A DNA stretch of 15,981 bases. It comes from Rhodocollybia butyracea. Its lineage: Eukaryota > Basidiomycota > Agaricomycetes > Agaricales > Omphalotaceae. Positions 1 to 9,040 of this stretch are shown here, piece after piece. The stretch spans positions 1-15,981 of the forward strand of contig JADNRY010001166.1 in the NCBI GenBank assembly GCA_015501585.1, written 5' to 3'. Within the stretch, counting starts at the first letter, position 1; each line of letters begins with the position of its first letter. Under the pieces are notes generated by a model. It ran no database searches, was not told the origin of the DNA, and saw only the letters and a program-made list of their open reading frames with translations. Made by a program: the position numbers and the translations under genes.

Positions 1-102
1 AAGAGGCAAAATGTGTACGAGACATATGGAGATTATGATTTTATGAAGACTACATATGAACGATATGATCCGACGAGGTATCTGTTTGACGATACACACT
101 GA
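1..102 (+). CDS. C-terminal end of a FAD-linked oxidoreductase-like protein (partial)
   Basis: Frame 1 is open from the first base to a TGA at 100-102, giving 33 residues that end the protein. The segment contains Y-G-D-Y-D-F-M-K followed by Y-E-R-Y-D-P-T-R-Y. A 'YDP' followed by a short tail is typical of the C-terminus of FAD-binding / berberine-bridge (BBE) oxidoreductases of fungi, which oxidise alcohols or sugars with covalently bound flavin. Only this end is visible, so the FAD domain, signal peptide and catalytic residues cannot be checked. The frame could belong to another family with a similar tail. The open frame, sensible residue composition and natural stop support a real coding end; the family is an inference from a short motif. 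Confidence 0.45.
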   Translation, partial: KRQNVYETYGDYDFMKTTYERYDPTRYLFDDTH

Positions 103-1313
103 TAGAAATCTTGCTGAGGTAGTTTTGCCCTTTCGTAGATTCAATGTACGAAAGATGGATGGGCCATTGGATTTATAGTACCCAATATTCTTTACCAGGT
201 CGATTTGGGTTGCTAGGTTGTTAAAATTAACGTTCAGTGAGCTGAAGGGAGCGGAGAATAAGCGATATGGAGATATCAGTAGCCTGCGTAATTCGAACAA
301 CGAGATCACAATTCGACAGGAAAAGGCTAGTCAATTCGGCATGGTGTGAATATCCGACAAGTATCCAACACGATACTCATTCTGATCCAATAGCAGTGTC
401 ATTCACAACCCAAATGATCCCGCAAATTCTTTCGAACAGCTCAGCTGCTTGTGCACAGGAGTCTGGTAGGGCAACGAGCGTCGATTCAGAAAGAGGTCAG
501 TCATTGAAGATTATCTGATATCTATGGAGATAGGTCAAGTATTCGACTCAATCTTTCCTTCCATGTAAAATCCCGATGTCGCTACAAACCGAACAAATAG
601 TAATACAGGCCCAATACCAGCCAGATCTCTTATCAACAGACGTGGGGGAACTCGTGAGAGAGACTCAGAACGGCTAGTAGCGGAGAGATTCGAGAATGAA
701 ACATTCATCGTCGTTGACGTATCCGTACTAAGTAGTTGGTGCCGTTGTTGGAATTAGTGTGATTCGCAGGACTCGGAGCTCTGAGCGGCGAGCGCGAAGC
801 ACATGCTATCAACTGCTATCAACCTCTATCAACATAACGCCAGCCATGTGTGCCAAGCTGAATCCGAGCGCTGACCTTGTAAGGGTCTTCATGATTTTTG
901 AGCAATTTAACAATTTTGAGCTCCATAGTCCAGGCGCATCAAATTCACCAACCTTTGTTCTATGCAGGGTGGAGCTGTATATGAGCACCACGAACTCCTC
1001 GCACGATCTCGAAGATCCCTCTGCAGGATAGACTCGAAGTATTTTTTCCGCTGTACTACCCCACTGCAGTTTCAACCAACTCTCCCACTGACCCCATCGT
1101 TCAAAACAACAAGCCAGCTATGTATTCATCAACCTATATTCTATTTATCATCCATATCGTCTCGATATTCACTACTGCTTCACATGCGCGACCCATATCC
1201 CTTGCTCTTATAAAGGACGTGATGAACGTAAATTGGTTTGCATTGAAATTGCTCAGATTTGCATTACAGCGCAAATCCTTGATGACTCTGTACTGATAGA
1301 TACCTATTCGTAG
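103..1313. other. 1.2-kb stretch without a recognisable gene
   Basis: This holds the 3' flank of the oxidoreductase fragment and the 5' flank of the kinase-like gene. Open frames on both strands here are at most about 90 codons, overlap one another and show no motif, so none is called. A TATAAA lies at 1209-1214 and an ATG at 1222-1224 opens 24 codons. The TATA-ATG distance is too short for a normal fungal leader, so the true promoter and first exon of the downstream gene remain unresolved. A three-copy 10-bp repeat is listed separately. Confidence 0.5.
804..833. repeat. Three tandem 10-bp units (TGCTATCAAC type)
   Basis: TGCTATCAAC occurs twice head to tail (804-823) and is followed by a third unit, CTCTATCAAC (824-833), that differs at two bases. 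It is a short tandem repeat in non-coding DNA with no visible function. Confidence 0.8.
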
Positions 1314-2138
1314 CAACCTTGGATTGGAGAGCGGTATGGCAGCAATTCAAACCTCAATGTGACGGACAAAAAAGTGTTTGGTGAGTCTCACTGCGTATGA
1401 AGGTTTTATCCACCTGCTCACATGCACTGCACGTATAATGCCTTATAGACAAAACATTGGAGGGTGTGGAGCTTGATGCTAAATTGGCCAGCAGGGGAGG
1501 TTTCAACGCAGGCATATACGGGCTCAACAAGGACTACCAGGGCCACAAAGCTAGTGAAGTTGTGGTCAAGTGTAGGAAACAGCCAATTGACGATGAGACT
1601 TGGGGCCAGGCTTGGGGCGAGGTCAAAGCCCTAAGAACCGTTGGATATTTAATTGATTCTGGGTTGCTATTAGTGCCGGAAAGCGGACACGATAAGCCAA
1701 CCCCAGTCATTTTGATGAAAAGAATCCCCGGATGTATCCTACCTGAAACTCCAGTATGGGCCAACAGTCAAACTCGAACTCAGCTAGTGAACGATATCAG
1801 ACCAAAGGTGAAAGAGGAAGTTGTTAACTGGGCTGTAGACAAGAATATTCTTGTTAGGTGAGGAGCACCACAAATGGGAATATGCCTGACTGGACATTCT
1901 AGTGATTTTCATCTCGGAAACATCCACGTTGTCCTGACGGAAAAACATACCGTGAAGTCAGTCTATGTTTTGGACTTTGGCTATCCTTGGGTTTACACTG
2001 TTAAATCAATGACTGTCAACAAGCAAAAAGTTGTATGTATATTCTTCCCACCTTGTAGTCTTTTGCAACCCCTAATCACTTGTGATTTTACAGGAAGAAT
2101 GGTTTGAGGAGCAATGGAAGAGACGTGTAATAGTCTGA
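1314..2138 (+). CDS. Kinase-like (APH/protein-kinase fold) protein, spliced, 5' end uncertain
   Basis: Four exons join in frame: 1314-1380, 1449-1857, 1903-2032 and 2094-2138 (TGA stop), giving 216 residues after the presumed acceptor TAG at 1311-1313. The introns are 68, 45 and 61 nt with GTGAGT, GTGAGG and GTATGT donors and TAG, TAG and CAG acceptors; branch-like CTGAC and CTAAT lie in introns 2 and 3. Visible kinase landmarks are a Gly-rich loop GGFNAG (39-44), VVVK with Lys63, a possible helix-C Glu80, catalytic loop D160-F-H-L-G-N165, and D183-F-G. This suggests an ATP-dependent phosphotransferase of the PKL/APH superfamily; the substrate is unknown. The His that usually precedes the catalytic Asp by two positions is Val here. 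The N-terminus and start codon were not found, so the gene may be longer or truncated. Family assignment is from motifs only. Confidence 0.6.
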
Positions 2139-2836
2139 GTGTGTAGTGCCACAACATATTATGCTCTAGGATCAACTGCTTGGTCTGGTGTCAAAAGTCT
2201 GTCAAATTCAATAGACCCTGCACCATGTCGAGACCCCAAATTATACAGGCCGCCTAACAACCAGCCGGCCAATTGACAATGAGTTTCTTGCGTGTAGTTA
2301 GTGACACTAGGGATCCGCACTGTAACCATATAATACGGTTTACGGTTACGGCTATACAGGTACCCGTAACCATATGAGGATTTCATAATTTAATTTATGG
2401 TATTTGGGTATTTATGTGTAGGTGTGCAAAAGGTGCTATAAAACAACCTAACAAAAACACTACCACACCTAACCAGACTATCAATATGTAAGGGAGCAAG
2501 GGCGGGTTTGTTGTATATTGCCGATGTGGCAACTCCGGAGATTAGGTAGCCGGATCGGTATGTACATATATCCATGTCCTTACTCATTGTATTGGCAATA
2601 GTATACAGTATGTACAGTATATAAGCTTGCATGTAGTACCATAGTACTCATGCATTTGCGAGGTATCTAATACCTTGTTCAACCGCACTAACTACTTGTG
2701 TTGGATCCCAGGACTGACCACCTGATTGGACACTCATTGGATTCCCTAACAGAAATCCCACAGGGTTGTCAGAGATTCCCTGAGGGAAAGTCTTATAGTA
2801 TCAGATGTACATGTGCGACTGCTCCAGGTTCAAGAC
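2139..2836. other. 700-bp intergenic stretch, AT-rich with short inverted repeats
   Basis: No coding signal is seen. A quasi-palindromic patch at 2322-2375 has GTAACCATAT twice (2322-2331, 2366-2375) with the inverse GGTTAC between them (2344-2349). A perfect 6-bp stem, TTCCCTGAGGGAA, lies at 2776-2788. Both could fold as hairpins or be repeat relics; no function is claimed. Confidence 0.5.
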
Positions 2837-3306
2837 TGTTGAAACTAGATTACCGCTTATGAGTCGTATCTAATCAGTGATGTGAGTCGACTAGACGCAC
2901 TTGCTATACGATCGATGAACTGTCGATATATGCTATGTTGAAGCTCACCCTCAAACACTAGATGCAGCCTCTACGCAGGTTCGTATAGATGTAGTCAATT
3001 ATGCCATTCGCTATTAGTCTTATGATACATAGCTTGTACGCTGCCTTGCAGTACCTATGAACATTACCTATAGAATTACCATACGGACTCCATCTTCTAG
3101 GGTACATTATGCACATGTATATGCACTATGTTTAGCAGTACGACTCAAGTAGACTCATACATTGTTATAGGGTTTATTATATTCTGTAGTATAAATACTG
3201 TAGATATTTTCCTGTAACAATAACCAAGAATCCTACTATTCGTCTGGACACTTGTTCTGCTCTCAACAAGCACTCTTACAACTCCTGTAACATCCTTACA
3301 CTCTCA
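2837..3306 (+). repeat. 5' LTR of the copia element
   Basis: This 470-bp direct repeat pairs with 9041-9511 at an offset of 6204 bp. It starts with TG and ends with CA directly before the primer site. Differences from the 3' copy are at 2879 (G/A), 2943 (G/A), 2963 (T/C), 3280 (A/C), 3287 (G/A) and 3296 (T/C), plus one missing A near 3298. A TATAAATA box is at 3190-3197. An internal CAACA at 3264-3268 mirrors the TGTTG start, but the repeat continues 38 bp beyond it to the primer site. Confidence 0.95.
3190..3197 (+). promoter_or_regulatory. TATA box of the 5' LTR promoter
   Basis: TATAAATA lies about 116 bp before the LTR end, a suitable place for an RNA polymerase II start within the LTR. 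The same sequence is conserved at 9394-9401 in the 3' LTR. The transcription start itself cannot be placed from sequence alone. Confidence 0.5.
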
Positions 3307-3320
3307 GGTTATGGGCCCCG
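3307..3320 (+). promoter_or_regulatory. Primer-binding site complementary to the initiator tRNA-Met anticodon arm
   Basis: GGTTATGGGCCC follows the LTR end with no gap. It is the complement of the anticodon stem-loop of eukaryotic initiator tRNA-Met (CCCATAACC core) rather than of a tRNA 3' end. Copia and Ty5-type elements are known to prime from a cleaved half-tRNA of this kind. The match is full length for initiators with C at position 33 and has one wobble for those with U33, as in yeast. The tRNA comparison is from memory. Confidence 0.7.
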
Positions 3321-4050
3321 GATCGCTTCAACACATGTTGTGCCCTCCATTGTGCTTACTGCACTTGGTTAGACAGTGTTCAATGAACATCCAACGCTCA
3401 TTCCTGGAGTGCACAAAGTTCGCGTGTTGTGCATAGCTGGTCATGGTACATGGTAACATTCATGGATCGCATTTCTCTCCATTCCTGCATTTGTTCAAAA
3501 ATATACATGACTTTGCACACTGACACACACATGTATTTACATAGGCACCCGATGATCGAACGAACTGTTTAAGGGCTTTGCTGTGATGGCATTCCCTTTA
3601 GGGTTTTATTCCCTGCCAGGTAGACTTGGGGTCACCGCTATAATAGCCATAAAAGCGTTCATGTGCATCCGCTGGCAAACTGCGAACGATCATTGGGTTC
3701 TTGGCCTTCGTAGAATAATTGTACATACACATTACCTACCTGCTGCTTGCCTTAAGTTCTTCACATGCTGAAGGGATACTGTTCGATTGCGCTGCAAAGC
3801 ACATCTGAACGTTGACTGAACGCATATTCTTGGCATTCAGTTACCCTATTTGTGTTCCGATCAACTTAAGTGACTGAGTCCGAATTGGAATGATCGGATC
3901 AGTGGATGGAAAATGGATGGATAATTACATGCGATCAACACTGAAAACACTTGTCACGGGTTTCCGACTTTGTTGTTGTGATCTGTGTTCATAACTTGTG
4001 GAAGCACGTCACTGACTGTTGCTCTACTTTTTCTAGAACCTTATCAAAAC
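3307..4050 (+). other. Long untranslated leader of the copia element
   Basis: This is 744 bp between the 5' LTR and the first plausible gag ATG. Small open frames are present, for example 62 codons at 3583-3771, but none resembles a known protein or has a good start context. A leader of this length may carry packaging signals; no specific structure was identified by eye. Confidence 0.6.
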
Positions 4051-4752
4051 ATGTCTCTCTCAAACCTCTCTAGTGTTCCTCTCCTCAATGGGGCTAACTA
4101 CCCCTCCTGGTCCAGTTCAATGACAGCGCTCCTTAGAGCCTCTCGTTGTTGGTCTGTTACAAGTGGACGAATCCCTTGCCCCAAACCAACATTCCGCAAG
4201 GCAAGCGCCTCTGAAGTTGCTGCTGGCACTTACAAGGCTAATGAAGATGTTGAGACCACCACTGCTGAACGGCAGAAAGAGATTGAAGACTGGGACAGTC
4301 TTGACGACCAAGCCATGGGCTTAATTGCCCTCCGACTTCCTGATGACATCAGGGCTACTGTCCTAAAGACTGAATCTGGCGAAACATGGGACGAAATCAA
4401 AAAGATCTATGGCAAACCCGGCTCTGCCGGCACTTTTGGCATCTTCAAAGAGGCCATTAACTTCCAAATCGACGGAAGAAACGACCCTACTCTCGCTCTA
4501 GCATCTTTGAACTCCACCTTCTCCCGCCTTGACGGCTCTGGTCTCATTCTTCCTGAACCGGTAAAAAGCTATGATTCTCTTGGCCGCCTTACCTACTCAA
4601 TGGGACAGTCTTGCGATGACAATCCTTTCTCGAGATGCTACTCTTCTTACTCCGTCCAACATCATGCCGATTATTCAGGACGAGTACCGCCGCCGCCAAT
4701 CCAACGCTACCTCGCTCGCGGCCCGCATCTCCAGCGTCAAACGTCAATCTGA
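4051..4752 (+). pseudogene. gag: gag, N-terminal part (copia capsid domain), frameshifted at 4563-4567
   Basis: The ATG at 4051 has A at -3 and opens with the copia gag signature: a short leader, then L-L-N-G-x-N-Y-P-x-W-S-S-S-M-x-A-L-L. The D-D-Q-A-M-G-L-I-A-L-R-L and E-T-W-D-E-I-K-K-I-Y-G segments of the UBN2-like capsid fold follow. Capsid homology stops at residue 172, where an A5 run (4563-4567) shifts the frame. After it this frame turns into low-quality sequence and ends at 4750-4752, while the continuation of the same domain (LLAALP...) is in the next frame from 4568. Gag would coat the element's RNA in cytoplasmic virus-like particles. The 22 codons upstream of 4051 are open but lack an ATG. 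Either one A was inserted, or a +1 shift on slippery AAA-A is used; the position inside the capsid domain favours mutation or a base-calling error. Confidence 0.85.
4563..4567 (+). other. +1 frameshift site in gag (run of five A)
   Basis: Reading GTA AAA AGC runs into the wrong frame; skipping one A restores the LLAALP capsid segment. It is one of two A5 runs in the element where the frame changes in the same direction. Confidence 0.75.
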
Positions 4753-6082
4753 CTCCAAGTCTTCTTGGAATGATCAGAAAAAGAAGAAGGACACTAAGAA
4801 GGGAGCGCCTTACCCGGCAAGCAAACCTTCCAACGACTCGTCCTCTTCTTCCGACAAAGACAAAAAGACACGCCGCGGAAAGAAAGGAGGAAAAGGCAAA
4901 GAAAAGGCTCATGAATCGGCTGAAGTGGAGACTTCCAATGTCTCTAATTTCGCCACCTGCCTTGCCTCGCGCATTAATGACAGCTTCCTCCGTGAAGCCT
5001 CCCACGACTCCGTCCTTGACAGGATGAAGATCGAGGAAGTAGAGGTCAATCTCTCTGATCACCTTTGGCCTCAGACCAAACTCAAAATGGACATTGACGA
5101 GGAAATATATGGCTCTGGAGACGAGCGCCTTATTTTCTGGCAAGCTTCCCTTAATAGTTTTAAGGAAAAATTCACTGACCAATTGCACTCATTACAACAG
5201 ATGTTCAATAATATGGCTGGAATCTCGAATGGTCCAAATGGACCTTATGTATCACATTCTCCACGCTTCATGAACTCTGTACCTCCTAGTGAGGGTAAAT
5301 TAAATAAAATGGTTTCTAATGATGTGCATGGTGCGAATAAGAACCTTAGTCAGATATTTAACACATGGCTGCTTGATTCCGGTGCATCTGGATATTTTAC
5401 CCCTTATCGGCAAGACTTTGTGTCTTATAAAAAATTCACACATCCGATACCTGTCCAGACTGCTGACGAACGAACGTCAACCTTTATTGAAGGTGCCGGA
5501 ACAGTCTACATAAGGCATGACAACGGCGAAGGAAAAATCCTCACGACTAAGTTACACCCAGTGTTTTACCAACCGCATTGCACACACCGACTTCTATCTG
5601 TTGGTTTATTAAATCGACAGGGTTGTTACACAACTATTAACGTTGAAAAATCAGTTATTCGTAAAACGGATGATGACTCAACAATCATGACCTTATATCC
5701 CAATAACGATAGGGATAATATTCACTGGCTAAAGGCCGATGTAGTGAAATCTGAGATAGGCATGATATCATCTCCTAATGATTTTAACACCTGGCATAAC
5801 CGTTTTGCACATCCCGGTGATGTCGTATTACGCAATGCTCCTGGAAATGTCAACGGACTACCTAAGTTGTTGATACCAGATAAAGAATCTCCATGCAAAG
5901 GTTGCGCGCTTGGAAAGGCTGCCTCCAAAGCATATCCTAAGTCCGAGAAACGAGCATCTAATCCTAGGGATTTAATTCACGCAGATTTGGTTGAAATTCC
6001 AACCGTCTCTTATCATAAATTTAAATTTGTGATCACTCTGCTGGATGACTGCTCTTCTCATGCTACTTCGATCATGCTGTGA
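4568..6082 (+). pseudogene. pol: gag C-terminus, protease and first half of integrase, ended by in-frame TGA
   Basis: This frame (first ATG 4571; residues counted from it) continues the capsid with LLAALP and I-x-x-E-Y-R-R-R. A Lys/Ser-rich tract (about 55-115) follows, then an acidic linker and the aspartic protease motif W-L-L-D269-S-G-A-S. The integrase zinc domain is H409-x4-H414 with C442-x2-C445. The core begins at H-x-D472, the first acid of the D-D-E triad, and the frame stops at TGA 6080-6082 just after I-T-L-L-D-D. Protease would cut the polyprotein; integrase would insert the cDNA. No CCHC zinc knuckle is present. The His that copia proteases usually carry shortly after DSGAS is replaced by Tyr. 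The next segment continues in the same frame, so only one codon separates the two halves. Confidence 0.9.
6080..6082 (+). other. In-frame TGA inside the integrase core
   Basis: The stop lies between the first (H-x-D) and second (R-I-D-R-G-G-E) catalytic acids, with uninterrupted integrase homology and no frame change on either side. CGA to TGA at a CpG would explain it by one deamination; read-through is less likely at this position. Confidence 0.85.
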
Positions 6083-7363
6083 CAAAAATCAGAAGTGTTT
6101 CAAGCCTTCAAGGATTTCAAATCTTGGGCTGAAAAACAAACTGGACGCAAACTTGTGCGTTTCCGCATTGATCGAGGGGGAGAACTTATCTCAAAGGAAT
6201 TTACTTCCTTTCTCAAGTCTGAGGGTATTGATATTCAAATGTCCGAACCTTATGTTCATCAACAGAATGGTAGAGCGGAACGTATCAACCGTACACTCAT
6301 GGAAAAATCCGAAGCCATGCGACACCATGCATGCTGCCCGGAGTCCTGGTGGCAATTCTCATATTCCACAGGAGTACATGTGTATAACCGCACACCGATC
6401 CGTCGACTGAACTGGAAGACACCAATTGAAGGTTTTCTCAAAAAGAAACCTGATGTCTCGTACTTCAGAACCTTTGGCTGTGGCGCTTATGTCTTTATTC
6501 CTATTGACAAGCGAAAAAATAAACAATCCCCACACTCTGAAGCAATGACTTTCATTGGATATGACCAAGGAAGCAAAGGATATCTATTCATGCGTAGCGA
6601 TAATTCCGTAGTGCATGCTGCACAAGCAACTTTCTATGAGAAATGGTTTCCACGGTGCAAATCCGAATCTGATTCTGGAGTAAAACCCGCTATACCTGTT
6701 GCCCCCACGCCTGTGAAACCTTCGCAACCTTCAAATGGTAATGGTGCAGACATTCCATTTGATCCGGAATTCCCGGAAGATCAACCACAACCGTTTACTG
6801 AACCGGAAAATGGACCGCACAGTCCACCAGCTGGCCCAGATCCAGATCTGCCTGGTGATGATGATGCTCCAAATCCCAATCCTCCGGTACCATCTCGATC
6901 ACCCACCCCTCCACCTCAAGCAAGAGACCCTTCACCACCTGCTCCCGATCCTAATCCATTCAGCTACCGTCCTGAAGACGTTGAAGCATGGAAACGTGTG
7001 AACCCCACTAGAGAACGTCGTGCACCCTTGCGCCCTGGCATGATACCCACGCCTGGCACTTGGAGCCGACAAGCTGATCGTGAAGAACGTGCTGAGCGCT
7101 TTGGACACGCTAGACGTGGACTTGTGCCTGCTCGCAATATAGTTCCTGATCAAGTTCCGCCACCGGTTCCACCACCACGTCCATTGAATCCTGATGACCG
7201 TATGGTCACACCGCCACCTCCAGGCGCTACTCCGGATTCTGACATAGAAGAGGAAGCACTTCTGACTAAACTAGCTCAGGAAGGGGAGTTGAATTACAAA
7301 AATACCTTCTTTCGCAAGCAATCTCCGATTCCTAGAAGAATCATCTTTTATCACAGATCTTGA
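6083..7363 (+). pseudogene. pol: Integrase core second half, integrase C-terminus and Pro-rich linker
   Basis: This is the same frame as the upstream piece. From the GTG at 6095, D26 (R-I-D-R-G-G-E) and E62 (Q-Q-N-G-R-A-E-R) complete the D-D35-E triad with 35 residues between them. A copia-type C-terminal segment (I-G-Y-D-Q-G-S-K-G-Y-L-F) follows around residues 150-170. From about 6680 to 7240 the protein becomes a long Pro-rich, partly acidic linker with many PP and PxP turns, as is common between integrase and RT in fungal copia elements. Homology ends near residue 400 at the A5 run 7298-7302, after which this frame is nonsense up to the TGA at 7361. There is no natural start codon; it would be expressed only as part of the polyprotein. 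Confidence 0.88.
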
Positions 7364-8945
7364 CAGTGAAATGATACCGGCTAAACACGAAGCCGCTAGG
7401 AATAATCCTGATAATTGGATTTCTCCAACATCATATCGTCATTTACCATCTGCTGAAAGAAAGAAATGGGATCAAGCATGCAAAGATGAGATCGATGGTT
7501 TGAAGAAACGAAATGTCTTTGAAGTAGTTGATCTACCAAAAGGTCGCAAACCTATCCGTTGTCGATGGGTTTTTACTAAAAAATCTGACGGTCGCTATAA
7601 AGCCCGACTCGTAGCAAAAGGTTTTTCACAAGTAGAAGGTGTGGATTATAATGAGTTGTTCTCACCGGTCGCCCGGTTTGAAACTGTACGAACTCTCCTA
7701 GCTTTAGCCGCATTAGAGGACTGGGAAATCCAGGCTCTTGACGTCAAACAGGCTTTTCTTTATGGCAAGCTAGATGAAGAGATCTACATGGAACAACCTA
7801 AAGACTTCATTAAAGAAGGCACACCGAAAGTATGGCGGTTACATCGTGCATTATACGGACTGAAACAAGCTAGCTTATCCTGGTGGAAGGAATGTAACGC
7901 CTCCATGGGAAAATTGGGATTTAAGCGCTGCTCTTCAGATGCTGGTGTATACGTCTTTAAATCAAATGGCAAAACCGTAACTGCCATCATCTATGTTGAT
8001 GACGCACTCTTTCTTGGCAAGGACAAAGATCTTGTTCTTAAAAAGAAAAACGAGTTTATGAAATTATGGGAATGTCGTGATCTAGGAGAACCAACTGAGT
8101 TCCTTGGAATGCGGATTACACGGGATCGTTCCAAACGTGTCTTAACACTTGACCAACAACCTTATCTTCGAAAGGTCATAGAACGTTTTGGACTGACTAA
8201 TGCCAAAGCCACCCCAACCCCATTACCTTCATCCTGGGTTCCTCGTGCAAACACTGGTCGTGTAGATGCCAAACTTAGACAACGCTTCCAAAGCGTAATT
8301 GGATCTTTATTGTATCTGATGCTAGGCACCCGACCCGACATTGCTTATGCCGTTATAAAACTCTCACAGTATTCGGCGAATCCAAACCCAGACCACCTGG
8401 CCAAAGCACTTTACATTGTGCGCTACTTAATTGGGACTTCTACTTACGTACTTGTCTTTGATGGTAGATCTGACCATGGCTTCTTAGCCTATTGTGATTC
8501 TGACTGGGCGTCAGATCCAGATGATCGAAAATCCCATACTGGGATGATTATCAAACTTGCCACAGGTCCAATCTGCTGGACTTCTCATAAACAGAAAACA
8601 GTTGCTCTTTCATCGACTGAAGCTGAATACATGGCTTTATCTGATTCGTGTAGACAACTTATGTGGCTCAAGTCTCTCTTTTCTGAGATTGGAATTACTA
8701 TCGCTGTATTGCCCTTATGTGGTGATAATCAAGGATCAATCTTTCTGGGATCTAATCCTGTACAAGAAAGAAGAACCAAGCATATTGATATACGATATCA
8801 TTATATCAGAGAACGCATCGAATCAAAAGAAATAGAACTCTTCTATGTTCCTACTGATGATAATGTCGCAGATCTTCTCACGAAGAACCTTGCACTTGTC
8901 AAATTCCAGAAATTCCGTAACAGTCTAGGAATTCTCTTTAACTGA
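7293..8945 (+). CDS. pol: Reverse transcriptase and RNase H of the copia element (intact segment)
   Basis: Numbered from the ATG at 7371 this is 524 residues; the frame is open from 7293, and translation would normally enter from the linker. RT motifs: W-V-F-T-K-K (66-71), K-A-R-L-V-A-K-G-F (77-85), L-D124-V-K-Q-A-F-L-Y-G, L-Y-G-L-K-Q-A (161-167) and Y208-V-D-D211 with the polymerase aspartates. RNase H: Y-C-D376-S-D-W-A, S-S-T-E417-A-E-Y, G-D452-N-Q-G-S, T-K-H471-I-D-I-R-Y-H and V-A-D501-L-L-T-K. These are the standard copia residues and none is missing. The enzyme copies the element's RNA into cDNA from the tRNA primer inside virus-like particles, and RNase H removes the template. The stop is TGA at 8943-8945. 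This is the best-preserved coding part of the element. Confidence 0.95.
   Translation: MTKIPSFASNLRFLEESSFITDLDSEMIPAKHEAARNNPDNWISPTSYRHLPSAERKKWDQACKDEIDGLKKRNVFEVVDLPKGRKPIRCRWVFTKKSDGRYKARLVAKGFSQVEGVDYNELFSPVARFETVRTLLALAALEDWEIQALDVKQAFLYGKLDEEIYMEQPKDFIKEGTPKVWRLHRALYGLKQASLSWWKECNASMGKLGFKRCSSDAGVYVFKSNGKTVTAIIYVDDALFLGKDKDLVLKKKNEFMKLWECRDLGEPTEFLGMRITRDRSKRVLTLDQQPYLRKVIERFGLTNAKATPTPLPSSWVPRANTGRVDAKLRQRFQSVIGSLLYLMLGTRPDIAYAVIKLSQYSANPNPDHLAKALYIVRYLIGTSTYVLVFDGRSDHGFLAYCDSDWASDPDDRKSHTGMIIKLATGPICWTSHKQKTVALSSTEAEYMALSDSCRQLMWLKSLFSEIGITIAVLPLCGDNQGSIFLGSNPVQERRTKHIDIRYHYIRERIESKEIELFYVPTDDNVADLLTKNLALVKFQKFRNSLGILFN
7298..7302 (+). other. +1 frameshift site before RT (second run of five A)
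   Basis: Upstream frame 2 reads E-L-N-Y-K. Removing one A carries it smoothly into frame 3 (I-P-S-F-A-S-N-L), which is open from 7293 and continues into RT. The direction and sequence type match the gag lesion. Confidence 0.75.
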
Positions 8946-9029
8946 TTCGTCATAGACTGTGCAATATGTCTATAAACTATAATGCCGTTTAAAGTCGATA
9001 AAAATTATACTTCTTAGCTACAATTCTTA
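8946..9029 (+). other. Short 3' untranslated region of the copia element
   Basis: These 84 bp lie between the RNase H stop and the polypurine tract. They are AT-rich and non-coding. Confidence 0.6.
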
Positions 9030-9040
9030 GCGAGGGGGAG
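9030..9040 (+). promoter_or_regulatory. Polypurine tract for plus-strand priming
   Basis: GCGAGGGGGAG directly abuts the TG of the 3' LTR, which is the required place for the RNase H-resistant purine primer of plus-strand synthesis. Confidence 0.85.

Noticed and set aside
1222..1298. ATG-initiated frame proposed as first exon of the kinase-like gene
   Set aside because: It would need a 25-nt or shorter intron to reach the 1314 exon, and its TATA box is only 8 bp upstream.
3269..3306. An earlier LTR end at CAACA (3268), which would mirror TGTTG
   Set aside because: Both copies continue 38 bp further to CTCTCA, and the primer-binding site begins exactly there, so the longer LTR is correct.
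3583..3771. 62-codon frame in the copia leader
   Set aside because: No motif and no known leader protein in copia elements; likely chance.
4635..5027. 130-codon + frame inside gag in the third register
   Set aside because: It overlaps the Lys-rich gag frame and shows no homology; an out-of-frame reading of the same DNA.
4589..5188. 199-codon open frame on the - strand opposite gag
   Set aside because: It is antisense to well-matched gag sequence, Leu/Phe/Arg-rich, without motifs; a shadow frame.
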